Shown piece after piece: positions 56,313 to 64,000 of a stretch of DNA of 64,000 bases. Within the stretch, counting starts at the first letter, position 1; every line of letters begins with the position of its first letter. This stretch comes from JBGTBD01 sp041749475 (lineage in GTDB: Bacteria > Pseudomonadota > Alphaproteobacteria > Rickettsiales > UBA998). A program made the translations under genes and the position numbers. The stretch spans positions 1 to 64,000 of the forward strand of contig JBGTBD010000011.1 in assembly GCA_041749475.1 (NCBI GenBank), written 5' to 3'. The notes under the pieces are model-generated. The model worked only from the letters and a program-made list of their open reading frames with translations, did no database searches and was not told the origin of the DNA.

Positions 56313-57326
56313 ATGCAGCAGTCACGTTCCATATGGTGTACGTTCCGGGTAATCAGTTCCTTCCTGATCGCCGTCACCCTCTCTCCCGCATTCTCTGTCG
56401 CCGCTGTGGTCACGGACGATTGCGAAATCCCCGATGTACCGGTGAATAAAAGCGAAGTTGTTTCATTTGCCGAAACCATCAAGCCCTGTATCGACACCGG
56501 CGTGGCTTCCGATCCTCCGGCGGGGTGGATACCGCAGGCCGGGAAGTTGCGCGGGTCGTTCGGTAATTCCTATACCGGGAAAGCGATCATCAACGTGGAC
56601 AAGTCCAGTATGGGATGTCCGCAAAGTACGTACCGCAACGTCATACTAAGCTGCCGGAACGCCGCATTTCAATATCCTGATTGTACGGCGAGACCGGGTG
56701 GAGTGAGCCATAATGGCGGTTTGGAAAGTTGCGCGAGGGGGGAAGGCACAATTACACGTTTCCCCTTTGCTATCCCTCGTATTCCTTTCCCCGGCTTCGG
56801 GTTAGACTTCCCGCCCTGTCTGGATAAATTTCTTGCCAGCGTTCAGCAATGGCCAACGGGTGGCTTCGTCGGCATGTTCGCGACCAACGTAAGCGTCACC
56901 GGGAGTATCAACCCGGCAATAACGGGTAGTTGTGCGGCGGCGAGCGCCAGCTTCTGCGGCTTCGGCACGGGCGGAGAGATCTGCATGGATAGTGAAGAAG
57001 AGGATGCCCTGTTTGAGACCATCCGCGGAAATGACGTGCTTATCGGAGCCGATAATTATCAAGGGGATGTCATCCCGAGAACCGGCGCACCGTGCCGACC
57101 GCCTACAGAAGGGGAATGCAGCCTGCTTATTCTTTCGGATTTACAGCCTGAGCCACGCATCATCGAACTGCCCATGGGCACAACCATCAACTTCACCGAC
57201 CCGACGCTCACCGTCACCAACGATACGATTGGATCTCACACGTGGACGCTTACAGCCGGTGAAATCGCTACTCTGCGGAACGCGGGGACAACCGCTATCC
57301 GCAGGGGCATTCTCACCCCTGACTAG
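56313..57326 (+). CDS. Secreted cysteine-rich protein, partner of the preceding gene
   Basis: The 337-residue product has a signal peptide (about 1-31, SSFLIAVTLSPAFSVAA) and 12 Cys in the mature part (DDCEIPDVP, MGCPQST, ILSCRNA, YPDCTAR, CMDSEEED and others). A Pro/Phe-rich centre FPFAIPRIPFPGFGLDFPPC is followed by Gly-rich strands. I do not recognise a family. It starts four bases after the 1158-residue gene, with which it shares secretion signal and Cys richness, so a joint role at the cell surface or in the secretion apparatus is plausible. Its stop overlaps the end of murU on the other strand. Confidence 0.7.
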   Translation: MQQSRSIWCTFRVISSFLIAVTLSPAFSVAAVVTDDCEIPDVPVNKSEVVSFAETIKPCIDTGVASDPPAGWIPQAGKLRGSFGNSYTGKAIINVDKSSMGCPQSTYRNVILSCRNAAFQYPDCTARPGGVSHNGGLESCARGEGTITRFPFAIPRIPFPGFGLDFPPCLDKFLASVQQWPTGGFVGMFATNVSVTGSINPAITGSCAAASASFCGFGTGGEICMDSEEEDALFETIRGNDVLIGADNYQGDVIPRTGAPCRPPTEGECSLLILSDLQPEPRIIELPMGTTINFTDPTLTVTNDTIGSHTWTLTAGEIATLRNAGTTAIRRGILTPD

Positions 57327-58033
57327 GACGCAGCGGCCAATATCGCGTTCGCATCCGCCAGGCCTTGTGGGTCACCCACATGCAGCCATTTCGCATCATG
57401 CACGATACCGCACACGCGGGCGGGGTTCCTGTCGTAGAGGATATTCATCGAGAAAGCACCTGAGGGACAATCATCGAACAAATGCGGGGCGAGAAGTTGT
57501 ACTCCGGTGAACACATAAGGCGCTTCCGCGTGCACACCTTTGCGGGTGAGCGTCGCGTCTGGTTCGAGGAAGAAATCACCCGTGCCTGAATAGCCGGAGG
57601 TGTCTTCGCGTTTTACCAGCAACAGGAGAGCATCCATTTTTGTACCGTCCCAAACATCGCGCATTCTGGCTAGGGGTGAGGTAGCGTCTTCGCAGAGGAT
57701 GACATCGCTGTTGAGGGAGAAAAAGGGTTTTTCGCCGAAATAACTGAGTGCCATCGCGATTCCGCCGCCGGTTTCCAGTGCTTTTTCTTCGCGGGAGAAA
57801 ATGATTTCCGGGGTGCGGCGTGTGGCGAGATGGGCCTCGATTTTCTCAGCGAGCCATGCGGTGTTGACGACAGCGCGTTTTATGCCAGCGCGAGCGAGCA
57901 GGTCGAGTTGGCGGTCTAGCATGGTGTGGCCAGCGACTTCGACCATCGGTTTGGGGATGGTGTCGGTGATGGGGCGGAGGCGTTCGCCCCTGCCCGCTGC
58001 CAGCACCATTGCGGTGTCGGAGAAATCACTCAT
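57323..58033 (-). CDS. murU: N-acetylmuramate-1-phosphate uridylyltransferase (MurU-like)
   Basis: The ATG at 58033 overlaps the preceding stop by four bases and fixes the start, 25 codons inside the longest frame. The 236-residue product has the nucleotidyltransferase signature AMVLAAGRGERLRPITDTIP, KPMVEVAGHTMLDRQLDLLA and FSLNSDVIL. Together with the AmgK-like kinase upstream this is the alternative cell-wall recycling route seen in Pseudomonas and Caulobacter: MurNAc to MurNAc-1-P to UDP-MurNAc, which bypasses de novo synthesis and gives fosfomycin tolerance. The specificity is inferred from the pair. Confidence 0.88.
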   Translation of the reverse strand: MSDFSDTAMVLAAGRGERLRPITDTIPKPMVEVAGHTMLDRQLDLLARAGIKRAVVNTAWLAEKIEAHLATRRTPEIIFSREEKALETGGGIAMALSYFGEKPFFSLNSDVILCEDATSPLARMRDVWDGTKMDALLLLVKREDTSGYSGTGDFFLEPDATLTRKGVHAEAPYVFTGVQLLAPHLFDDCPSGAFSMNILYDRNPARVCGIVHDAKWLHVGDPQGLADANAILAAAS

Positions 58034-59064
58034 GTGGCCTGCGCTCGCAACGCGTCCGGCTGATGGATGCGCGTCACCGCGTCCTGGGTGAAGATGCGTT
58101 CGGCCCACTGCCGGATATCCGAGAGTTCCGGATGTTCGATATCGCCGACGAAATGGGCGAAGACGCGCGGCAGGTAATCGAGATAGCGCGGTTTGCCGTC
58201 CCGCCGCCAGAGGCGGGCGAAGATGCCGAGAATCTTGGCATTTCGCTGCATGCCGAGGAAAGCATATTCGGCGCGGAGAGTTTTTTCATCCAGGCCTGTG
58301 CGGGTGATGAAATGACGTAAAGAAAGGTTGACTATCGGTGCGGAAACATCGCGGCGGGCATCTTCCAACAAGGATACGAGGTCATAGGCCGGACTGCCGA
58401 ACAGCGCGTCCTGAAAATCAAGCAGTCCGACGCGGTCGATGCCTTTATCCTCGGGTAGCCAGAACAGGTTATCGGCATGATAATCGCGGTGGACGAACGT
58501 GCGGGGGGTCATCGCCAGCGCGTTGTGGGCTTGTTCGACGAGGGAAAGGAATATTTCGTTTTCCTCTGCCGCACGTTCCGGGCTCATCAGCAAGGGTAGC
58601 AGCCACTCACCGAGGAGTGCTGCTTCGCGGCGAATCACTGTCCAATCATATAATGGAATGTCGCGAATGCCCTGTGTCTCTTGTGTCGTACCGTGGAGCG
58701 TCATCTCGGCGAGAACGTCGATGGCGGTTAAGTATAATTCCTTCTCCTCCGCCCTGCCCTCGCGCAGCAATCGTGTGAAAGAATCATCGCCGAAATCCTC
58801 AAGCAGCAAAAATCCGTTGGCAACGTCGCTAGCTATTAGCCTCGGCGCGCGGAAGCCGGTGTTCAGCAAATATTGTTGTACGTTGAGAAACGGGGCGACG
58901 GGTTCGCTCTCGGGCGGCGCGTCCATCAGGATAGCGCGTTCGCCGTTTTCTTCCAGCCGCGCGTAATGACGGAAGGAAGCATCACCCGCGATGGGGTGGA
59001 ATTCCGCGTTGCCCCAGCCCGCGCTGTGCAGGAATCGTTCGCGAACCGCGTTCCGGTCGTTCAT
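58030..59064 (-). CDS. amgK: AmgK-like sugar kinase (N-acetylmuramate/N-acetylglucosamine kinase)
   Basis: The 344-residue product has the aminoglycoside-phosphotransferase fold: ILMDAPPESEPVAPFLNVQQ, GFLLLEDFGDDSFTRLL, the catalytic loop FVHRDYHADNLFWLPE, and the metal-binding LLDFQDALFGSPAYDLVSLL. Linkage to murU (four-base overlap) makes anomeric MurNAc/GlcNAc kinase the best call. It also overlaps tsaE upstream by four bases. Confidence 0.9.
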   Translation of the reverse strand: MNDRNAVRERFLHSAGWGNAEFHPIAGDASFRHYARLEENGERAILMDAPPESEPVAPFLNVQQYLLNTGFRAPRLIASDVANGFLLLEDFGDDSFTRLLREGRAEEKELYLTAIDVLAEMTLHGTTQETQGIRDIPLYDWTVIRREAALLGEWLLPLLMSPERAAEENEIFLSLVEQAHNALAMTPRTFVHRDYHADNLFWLPEDKGIDRVGLLDFQDALFGSPAYDLVSLLEDARRDVSAPIVNLSLRHFITRTGLDEKTLRAEYAFLGMQRNAKILGIFARLWRRDGKPRYLDYLPRVFAHFVGDIEHPELSDIRQWAERIFTQDAVTRIHQPDALRAQAT

Positions 59065-59531
59065 ATTTTTTCTCCTCTTAGTACACGCGTATCGCCATTA
59101 ACTTCGAATCGTAGCGCGATATGCTGCTGCGGCAAGAGCCTTGCTGCGATTTCGGGCCATTCGATCAGCGTGATACCGTCATTCAACATTTCCTCCAGCC
59201 CTAACTCCTGTAACTCGCTTTCGTCCTTCAACCGATAGAGGTCGAGATGGAATAAACGGGCGGGGGCTGCATTTTGTAGCGTGATGTCGTAATCCTGCAC
59301 CAATAGGAATGTGGGGCTGACGACGTCCGTCTCCGCGCCTACCAGATGGCGGATGAAATACTGCGCGAAGGCGGTCTTTCCCGCGCCCAGCGTGCCTTGC
59401 AGGGTGATGCACTCATCTCCCTCACAGCTCTCCGCCAAGCGCGTCGCCACCGCTTCGAGTTCGGAGAGTGTGCTTACATCTGTTTCAAAAGGGAATTGCA
59501 CGGGCGCGATTATTCCCGTTCCTCGATCCAT
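59061..59531 (-). CDS. tsaE: tRNA threonylcarbamoyladenosine synthesis ATPase TsaE
   Basis: The 156-residue product has the P-loop LQGTLGAGKTAFAQYFIRHL, SPTFLLVQDYDI, and the closing LFHLDLYRLKDESELQELGL with GITLIEWPEIAARLLP. TsaE acts with TsaD and TsaB in making t6A at position 37 of ANN-decoding tRNAs. The ATG at 59531 overlaps iscX by 22 bases; a GTG at 59501 is an alternative start. It is coupled to amgK by a four-base overlap. Confidence 0.95.
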   Translation of the reverse strand: MDRGTGIIAPVQFPFETDVSTLSELEAVATRLAESCEGDECITLQGTLGAGKTAFAQYFIRHLVGAETDVVSPTFLLVQDYDITLQNAAPARLFHLDLYRLKDESELQELGLEEMLNDGITLIEWPEIAARLLPQQHIALRFEVNGDTRVLRGEKI

Positions 59532-59704
59532 GCCTGCTGGATGGATTCGAGAATTTTCTCGTTGCTGCGGGCGGGGTCGTCATCGAAGCTGGGAATGGCT
59601 GTCACCAAGCGACGTAGCTCGGTGAAGCGGATATAGACCACGTCCACATCCGGGTGGGCTTCTTCCAGTTCGATCGCGATATCGCGAATGTCTGTCCATT
59701 TCAT
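59510..59704 (-). CDS. iscX: Iron-sulfur assembly protein IscX-like
   Basis: The 64-residue product matches IscX closely in size and in the blocks MKWTDIRDIAIELEEAHPDV, VVYIRFTELRRLVTAIPSFD and DDDPARSNEKILESIQQAWI. IscX is an acidic adaptor that binds the cysteine desulfurase IscS and iron. No other isc genes are near. It heads the iscX-tsaE-amgK-murU unit. No clear ribosome site precedes the ATG. Confidence 0.93.
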   Translation of the reverse strand: MKWTDIRDIAIELEEAHPDVDVVYIRFTELRRLVTAIPSFDDDPARSNEKILESIQQAWIEERE

Positions 59705-59708
59705 AGGG

Positions 59709-59729
59709 TTAACCTTAACAAAATCTTAC
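59709..59729. promoter_or_regulatory. Possible CtrA-type site between iscX and cheY
   Basis: TTAA at 59715-59718 and TTAC at 59726-59729 are seven bases apart, one base from the CtrA consensus TTAA-N7-TTAA. A further TTAAC lies at 59709. CtrA controls motility and chemotaxis genes in many alphaproteobacteria, and a CheY-like gene starts 95 bases further on. The site is equally close to iscX. Confidence 0.4.
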
Positions 59730-59823
59730 TAAATTGTATGCTCGCTTTTAACGCTCTATTAAGTCAAATCCGTTACTCTCACAAGCAGTGAATAAGCCGT
59801 GACGTAATCTAGGAGAGTTGACC

Positions 59824-60210
59824 ATGCCCGTCGATAAAAATATCAATATCCTCATTGTGGATGATTATAAGACGATGCTCCGCATCATCAAGAACCTGTT
59901 GAAACAGATCGGGTTCGATAATGTGGACGAAGCGACCGACGGTCAGATGGCCCTCGCCAAGTTGGGAGAGAAGAAATACGGCCTCGTCATCTCCGACTGG
60001 AATATGGAGCCGATGTCGGGGTTCGAATTATTAAAAGCCGTGCGCGCTAATGACGCAACCAAAGCGCTGCCCTTCATCATGGTGACGGCGGAAAGCAAAA
60101 CCGACAACGTCGTCGCCGCGAAACAGGCGGGCGTGAATAATTATATCGTCAAACCGTTCAACGCGGAGACGTTAAAATCTAAACTGGAAGCCGTGTTCGG
60201 GGCATTCTAA
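59824..60210 (+). CDS. cheY: CheY-like response regulator
   Basis: The ATG at 59824 has AGGAG eight bases upstream. The 128-residue product has every receiver residue: Asp13 and Asp14 in ILIVDDYKTML, the phospho-acceptor Asp58 in VISDWNMEPMSG, Thr88 in FIMVTAES and Lys110 in YIVKPF. The WNME block after the Asp is as in motility-type CheY. A CheZ-like gene follows at 34 bases. It probably signals to the flagellar motor, though no flagellar genes are in the window. Confidence 0.95.
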   Translation: MPVDKNINILIVDDYKTMLRIIKNLLKQIGFDNVDEATDGQMALAKLGEKKYGLVISDWNMEPMSGFELLKAVRANDATKALPFIMVTAESKTDNVVAAKQAGVNNYIVKPFNAETLKSKLEAVFGAF

Positions 60211-60244
60211 GCACTATAATAACGAACACGGGGAGTAGCAGAGT

Positions 60245-60916
60245 ATGTCAGAAACGCAGTCGAGATTAGGGAACGCCCTCCTGCGCAGGCTTGTGGACCT
60301 GAAAGAGAAAAAGGGGAAACTTAACATCGAGGATGTGGGTGAGCTGTTCGAGAGCATGGCCTCCTCCCTCAGCCAGAACTCCCGCGCGGAAGCGTTCCTG
60401 CGCAATGAAATCGAGAAGATGGCGCATTACATCACGCAGGCGATGCATGAGATATCCTCCATCACCATGGAGCCGCGCGCCGAGGGCGATAAAGAATATT
60501 CTGCCCAGAATATCAGCCTCGCCGGGGAAGAATTGAACGCCGTTGTAAAAGCCACCGAGAAAGCGACCAACGACATCCTCGACGCCGCCGATGCCATCCA
60601 GAATAAACTGGCGCAAGCCAAGGTGGAACCAGCGAAAGCGACGAAGGACATCCTCGATGCCACCACGAAAATCTACGATGCCTGCAATTTTCAGGATATC
60701 ACCGGGCAACGCATTACCAAAGTGTTGGCGACGCTGGAATTTCTGGAAAGAAAGATTAATAACCTGAAAGCACTGTTCGATGAGACCGACCGGGAATATA
60801 ACGCCGATGTCACCGACCTGAAGGATAAACGCCCGGATGCGGCGCTAATGCACGGCCCCTCTCTGGAAACACCTAATCAGGAAGAGATCGACCGCCTCTT
60901 CTCCTCCAGCTTATAA
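60245..60916 (+). CDS. cheZ: CheZ-like phosphatase
   Basis: The 223-residue product is mainly helical with the catalytic block CNFQDITGQRITKVLATLEF (Asp151, Gln155, corresponding to the CheZ DFQDLTGQ) and a C-terminal peptide NQEEIDRLFSSSL like the CheY-binding tail of CheZ. CheZ speeds removal of phosphate from CheY. GGGAG nine bases upstream supports the ATG. CheZ is less common in alphaproteobacteria than in gammaproteobacteria; the adjacent CheY makes the call strong. Confidence 0.93.
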   Translation: MSETQSRLGNALLRRLVDLKEKKGKLNIEDVGELFESMASSLSQNSRAEAFLRNEIEKMAHYITQAMHEISSITMEPRAEGDKEYSAQNISLAGEELNAVVKATEKATNDILDAADAIQNKLAQAKVEPAKATKDILDATTKIYDACNFQDITGQRITKVLATLEFLERKINNLKALFDETDREYNADVTDLKDKRPDAALMHGPSLETPNQEEIDRLFSSSL

Positions 60917-61065
60917 AAGCAACAACCGTCACATATTTCACAGTTTTTTAAGAATGCGGCATCTTCGTCGTTTTCATGTAGGCGCATTTCAGCTAGTCTG
61001 GCACGGACAATGCAATCTATGGGTGGCCTACAGGCTTCCGTAGACTCAAAAAAATCGTGTGACGC

Positions 61066-64000
61066 ATGACATTAAAGGCTCGGCTGCTGTCCTATCCCAC
61101 ACTGGTTATTCTCTGCCTTAGCGCGGGATGGGTGAGTATTGCGTCGGCGGCGGCGAATATCCCCATCATGCAAGGCAAGGTGCAGGGCGATTACGCGCGC
61201 GCCACCTTCACCTGGCCGACCAACACCAAATTCACCCTGAGCCAGACGGGCAACCAGATCACCATCAGCTTCGACGATGCGGTCACCACTGACCCTTCCA
61301 TCATCGCCCGTTCGCTCTCGCCTTATGTCGTTGGGGCGACGCGTGGGGCGGATAACCGCAAGATCGTCCTCACCATGAATCAGGCTTACCCTGTGCGTAG
61401 CTTCGTCAGCGGCACGACCATCGGGGTGGATGTGCTGCGTATTGATCGGCCCTTGGCCAAGACGCCGCCTGTTCCGCCCGCACCTGCTCCCGTAGTGGAA
61501 GCTAAGCAAGAAACGCCGCCTGCGCCCAAGCCAGCGCCCGTTGTGCCGAAAGAAGTGGCAGCCCCGGCTGCGGTGAAACCGGAAGTGAAGCCAGTGGAAG
61601 CGCCTGCTCCCGTCGAGGTCGCTAAGGCTGCACCCAAAACAGAAACGGTGACACCCGCCGCCACTCCCGCTGAGTGGAAAGAGGGTGCGACGGCGGAGAA
61701 GCAAGCTGCACCCGCCGTGCCTGCTCCCGTAGCAGCGCCTGCGCCTGAGGCAGCACCTGCTCCCGCCGCCAGCCCATTACTGGCAGGCAATCCGGATATC
61801 CTCAACAGTGCTCGTGCCAAGGCCATCCTCGGTGCAAAAGCGCCGCTCACCACCCCTGCCGCCGTGGAAACGAGCCGCGCGGAAGCGGCGTTGCAGCCCA
61901 AATTCATCCCCACGCCGGAGCAGGAAGCAGCCGCAGCCCGCCAGATGGGTGATTTGTTGAAAGCCGTGCCAGGGGCGAAAGTTCCTGAGGCGGATACAGC
62001 GTCCGAGAAAATGAAAGCGCCTTTGCAAGCCACGGCAGCGCCTGTCGCGGAAGTGACCAGCCTGAACACCCTGCAAGCCGCTCCGACGGAGCCTAGCACA
62101 CCTGAAGCCGCACCGACAGCACGGACGACCGCGACCGAGAATGCCGCGCCCACTGAGGAAGTCGTTGCCGCAATAGATGAAAATGCCCAGAAACTGACCG
62201 TGTTGCTGGAGAAGGTGCAGAACGATTCCCTCCTCCATTTCCCGTGGAAAGAGCGCGTCGCGGTGGCAGCGTTTACGCGCGGGGATACGCAGTGGATCAT
62301 CTTCAACAAGCCGGCCAACCTCAATATGACCCTGCTGAAGACTGTGCTGCCGCCTTATGTGACGGATATTTCGGCGCGTATCGATAAAGGACATACCATC
62401 CTTAAGCTCAAGACCAACGTTGCGGTGTCAATGAGTGCCGGGAAGAAGAAGGACAGCTATGAATGGTTCGTCACCCTGTCGCGCCATAACCGCACGCCTG
62501 CCGTGCCCATCACGCCGGAAGTGTTGACGGCTGCGCCGCTGAAACCCAACGTCTTTATCGCAGCACTTGAAACCGCGCCGGAATTCAAGATGGTGGACCC
62601 GGTCATGGGGTCGGAACTCAGCATCATCCCCATCTATGCCTCAGGTCAGGGGATTTTCCCGGAGCGGCGCTTTGTGGATTTCGTGCTACCGCAGACGGCG
62701 CAGGGCATCGTGGTCGAGCCGTTCAGCGACCAGTTGCGCGTCGTCAAGCTGCGTAACGGTATCCGCCTGACCGACAAAGACGGGGTGACGCTGACGCAAG
62801 ACCTCCCGCCGATCGATATCGACGCGTTGCTCGCCAACGCCGCCGTCGCCAACTCCCTCTTCCCATACGAGAAATGGAAGATGCCGGATTATCAGGCGTT
62901 CATACGCAAGAAACAGCAATTGCAGCATGACATCGTCAAGGCGAACGATCAGAAAGCCAACCTGCTGCGGCTGGAACTGGCGAAACTGTTTTTCTCCGAT
63001 GGTCGCCATCTGGAGGCACTTGCCATCATCAATATGATCAAGCGGCAAGACCCAAAATTCTATGATGACTACCAGATGGCGGCGCTGCGCGGTGCGGCCA
63101 ACTTTATGTTGAACCGTATCGGCGAAGCGGCGGGCGATTTCAACTCCCCTTCCCTTGCCGACGAAACCGAGGTGGAATATTGGAAGCAGATGGCGCAGGT
63201 CATGCTCGACCAGTCGCAGAAGTCCTTACGCTTCGCCAAGTTCGATAAGCAATATGCTAAGGCCTATCCGCCCGATATCCGCCAGAAACTCGCCCTCGTC
63301 GCGGCGGATCAGATGGTGGATAAAAAGAATTTCAACACCGTCTACCGCATTTTCGACATGCTGAACACCGACAAGCAGATGGAGCCGATACAGGAGAAAG
63401 CCGACTTCCTGATCGCCCGTATCATGGCGGAAAAAGGTGACCATAAGCGGGCGGCGGACAAGCTGAATACGCTGATCGAGAATTCCCGCAATGAGTTCCT
63501 CGTCTCCCGCGCGCGGTATCTGCTTTATACGATGCAATATGAAATCGGGGAGATTTCGCGGCCTGAACTCATCGCCAAGCTTGACCAGTTGCGCACCATC
63601 TGGCGCGGGGATGAGGTGGAGTTGAACACGCTGAAACTGCTAGCCGACCTTTACATCCTCGAAGATAAATATACGGACGGGCTCAGGGCGATGAAGGACA
63701 TTCTCACCTATTACCCGACCACGCCAGACGCGCCGCAGATCACGCTGAAAATGGCGCAGATATTCACCGAACTGTTTATCAGTGGCAAGGCGGATGATTT
63801 GAAACCGCTGGACGCGCTGGCGCTGTATTACGAGTTCAAGCAACTGACCCCCATCGGCAAACAGGGCGATAAGATGATCCAGAATCTTGCCGACAGGCTG
63901 GCGGGTGTGGACCTCCTCGTCCCCGCCCAGCAATTGTTGCAGCATCAGGTCAGCAATCGGCTGGAGGGCGAGGAACGCAGCCGCGTCGGGGCACGTCTTG
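61066..64000 (+). CDS. Large Ala/Pro-rich periplasmic protein with TPR-like C-terminal region, cut by window edge
   Basis: The frame runs from the ATG at 61066 to the right edge (978 codons, no stop). Residues 1-29 form a signal peptide (TLVILCLSAGWVSIASAAA). Residues 30-125 form a beta-rich domain (GKVQGDYARATFTWPTNTKF, VDVLRIDRP) that resembles an AMIN-type wall-binding domain. Residues about 130-370 are a long Ala/Pro/Glu/Lys linker. A second beta-rich part follows (VAVAAFTRGDTQWIIFNKPA). From about residue 640 on the protein is helical with TPR-like units (LLRLELAKLFFSDGRHLEAL). It lies 149 bases after cheZ. The layout recalls wall-spanning scaffold proteins such as FimV, but this is inference. 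Confidence 0.82.
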   Translation, partial: MTLKARLLSYPTLVILCLSAGWVSIASAAANIPIMQGKVQGDYARATFTWPTNTKFTLSQTGNQITISFDDAVTTDPSIIARSLSPYVVGATRGADNRKIVLTMNQAYPVRSFVSGTTIGVDVLRIDRPLAKTPPVPPAPAPVVEAKQETPPAPKPAPVVPKEVAAPAAVKPEVKPVEAPAPVEVAKAAPKTETVTPAATPAEWKEGATAEKQAAPAVPAPVAAPAPEAAPAPAASPLLAGNPDILNSARAKAILGAKAPLTTPAAVETSRAEAALQPKFIPTPEQEAAAARQMGDLLKAVPGAKVPEADTASEKMKAPLQATAAPVAEVTSLNTLQAAPTEPSTPEAAPTARTTATENAAPTEEVVAAIDENAQKLTVLLEKVQNDSLLHFPWKERVAVAAFTRGDTQWIIFNKPANLNMTLLKTVLPPYVTDISARIDKGHTILKLKTNVAVSMSAGKKKDSYEWFVTLSRHNRTPAVPITPEVLTAAPLKPNVFIAALETAPEFKMVDPVMGSELSIIPIYASGQGIFPERRFVDFVLPQTAQGIVVEPFSDQLRVVKLRNGIRLTDKDGVTLTQDLPPIDIDALLANAAVANSLFPYEKWKMPDYQAFIRKKQQLQHDIVKANDQKANLLRLELAKLFFSDGRHLEALAIINMIKRQDPKFYDDYQMAALRGAANFMLNRIGEAAGDFNSPSLADETEVEYWKQMAQVMLDQSQKSLRFAKFDKQYAKAYPPDIRQKLALVAADQMVDKKNFNTVYRIFDMLNTDKQMEPIQEKADFLIARIMAEKGDHKRAADKLNTLIENSRNEFLVSRARYLLYTMQYEIGEISRPELIAKLDQLRTIWRGDEVELNTLKLLADLYILEDKYTDGLRAMKDILTYYPTTPDAPQITLKMAQIFTELFISGKADDLKPLDALALYYEFKQLTPIGKQGDKMIQNLADRLAGVDLLVPAQQLLQHQVSNRLEGEERSRVGARL

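Overview
The window reads as a chromosomal segment of an alphaproteobacterium with moderately high GC. Support comes from a COQ9-type ubiquinone gene, the order eno-ftsB-pdhA-pdhB-pdhC-lpd, the order tpiA/ppiD-trpE-trpG-trpD-trpC followed by comEC and gltX, a CheY/CheZ pair, and a VirB8/VirB9 pair. Proteins with no family I recognise, RTX repeats, many cell-wall enzymes and dense palindromic repeats would suit a Micavibrio-like or Rickettsiales/Rhodospirillales-related lineage. That placement is inference; the sequence alone does not fix the genus.

Layout. 1-5.4 kb: accessory genes (an AT-rich TPR protein cut by the window edge, RidA, small orphans), tRNA-Ser with two extra copies of its 5' half, a degenerate receiver protein, an EamA transporter and tRNA-Met. 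5.4-9 kb: HIT protein, MAPEG protein, an RTX repeat protein and purB. 9-16.2 kb: an envelope cluster (lytic transglycosylase-like protein, M23 peptidase, Ala/Pro-rich membrane protein, two glycine-rich membrane proteins) surrounding an AlkA-type glycosylase and lepA. 16.3-26.9 kb: COQ9, an OB-fold periplasmic protein, then the minus-strand eno-ftsB-pdhAB-SIMPL-pdhC-lpd block. 27-32.9 kb: an M48 protease, a gene split by an in-frame amber codon, kdsA and an FAD oxidoreductase. 32.9-44.3 kb: pyrG-secG-tpiA on the minus strand, and ppiD-trpE-trpG-trpD-trpC-DUF599-TraB/GumN on the plus strand. 44.4-51.1 kb: an AT-rich orphan, comEC, gltX, def, fmt and truA. 51.2-57.3 kb: VirB9 and VirB8 divergent from two secreted cysteine-rich proteins. 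57.3-64 kb: murU-amgK-tsaE-iscX on the minus strand, then cheY, cheZ and a large Ala/Pro-rich TPR protein running off the right edge.

Main observations beyond ordinary annotation. (1) Eight genes, mostly envelope proteins or orphans, carry an 11-bp-period direct repeat at a fixed distance from a -10 box, either 26 or 37-38 bp. One copy is a perfect PHO box. This suggests one regulon of an OmpR/PhoB-type response regulator. (2) Palindromic double-hairpin elements of several sequence families share one design (GTCA..TCC..GGA..TGAC); one copy encodes the core of the SIMPL protein's signal peptide. (3) The lipoyl-attachment lysine of the pyruvate dehydrogenase E2 is replaced by glutamine. (4) A two-part gene with HicA/YcfA-like features is interrupted by one in-frame TAG.

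Limits: no homology search was run, all family calls are from motifs read by eye, and positions of regulatory sites are predictions.
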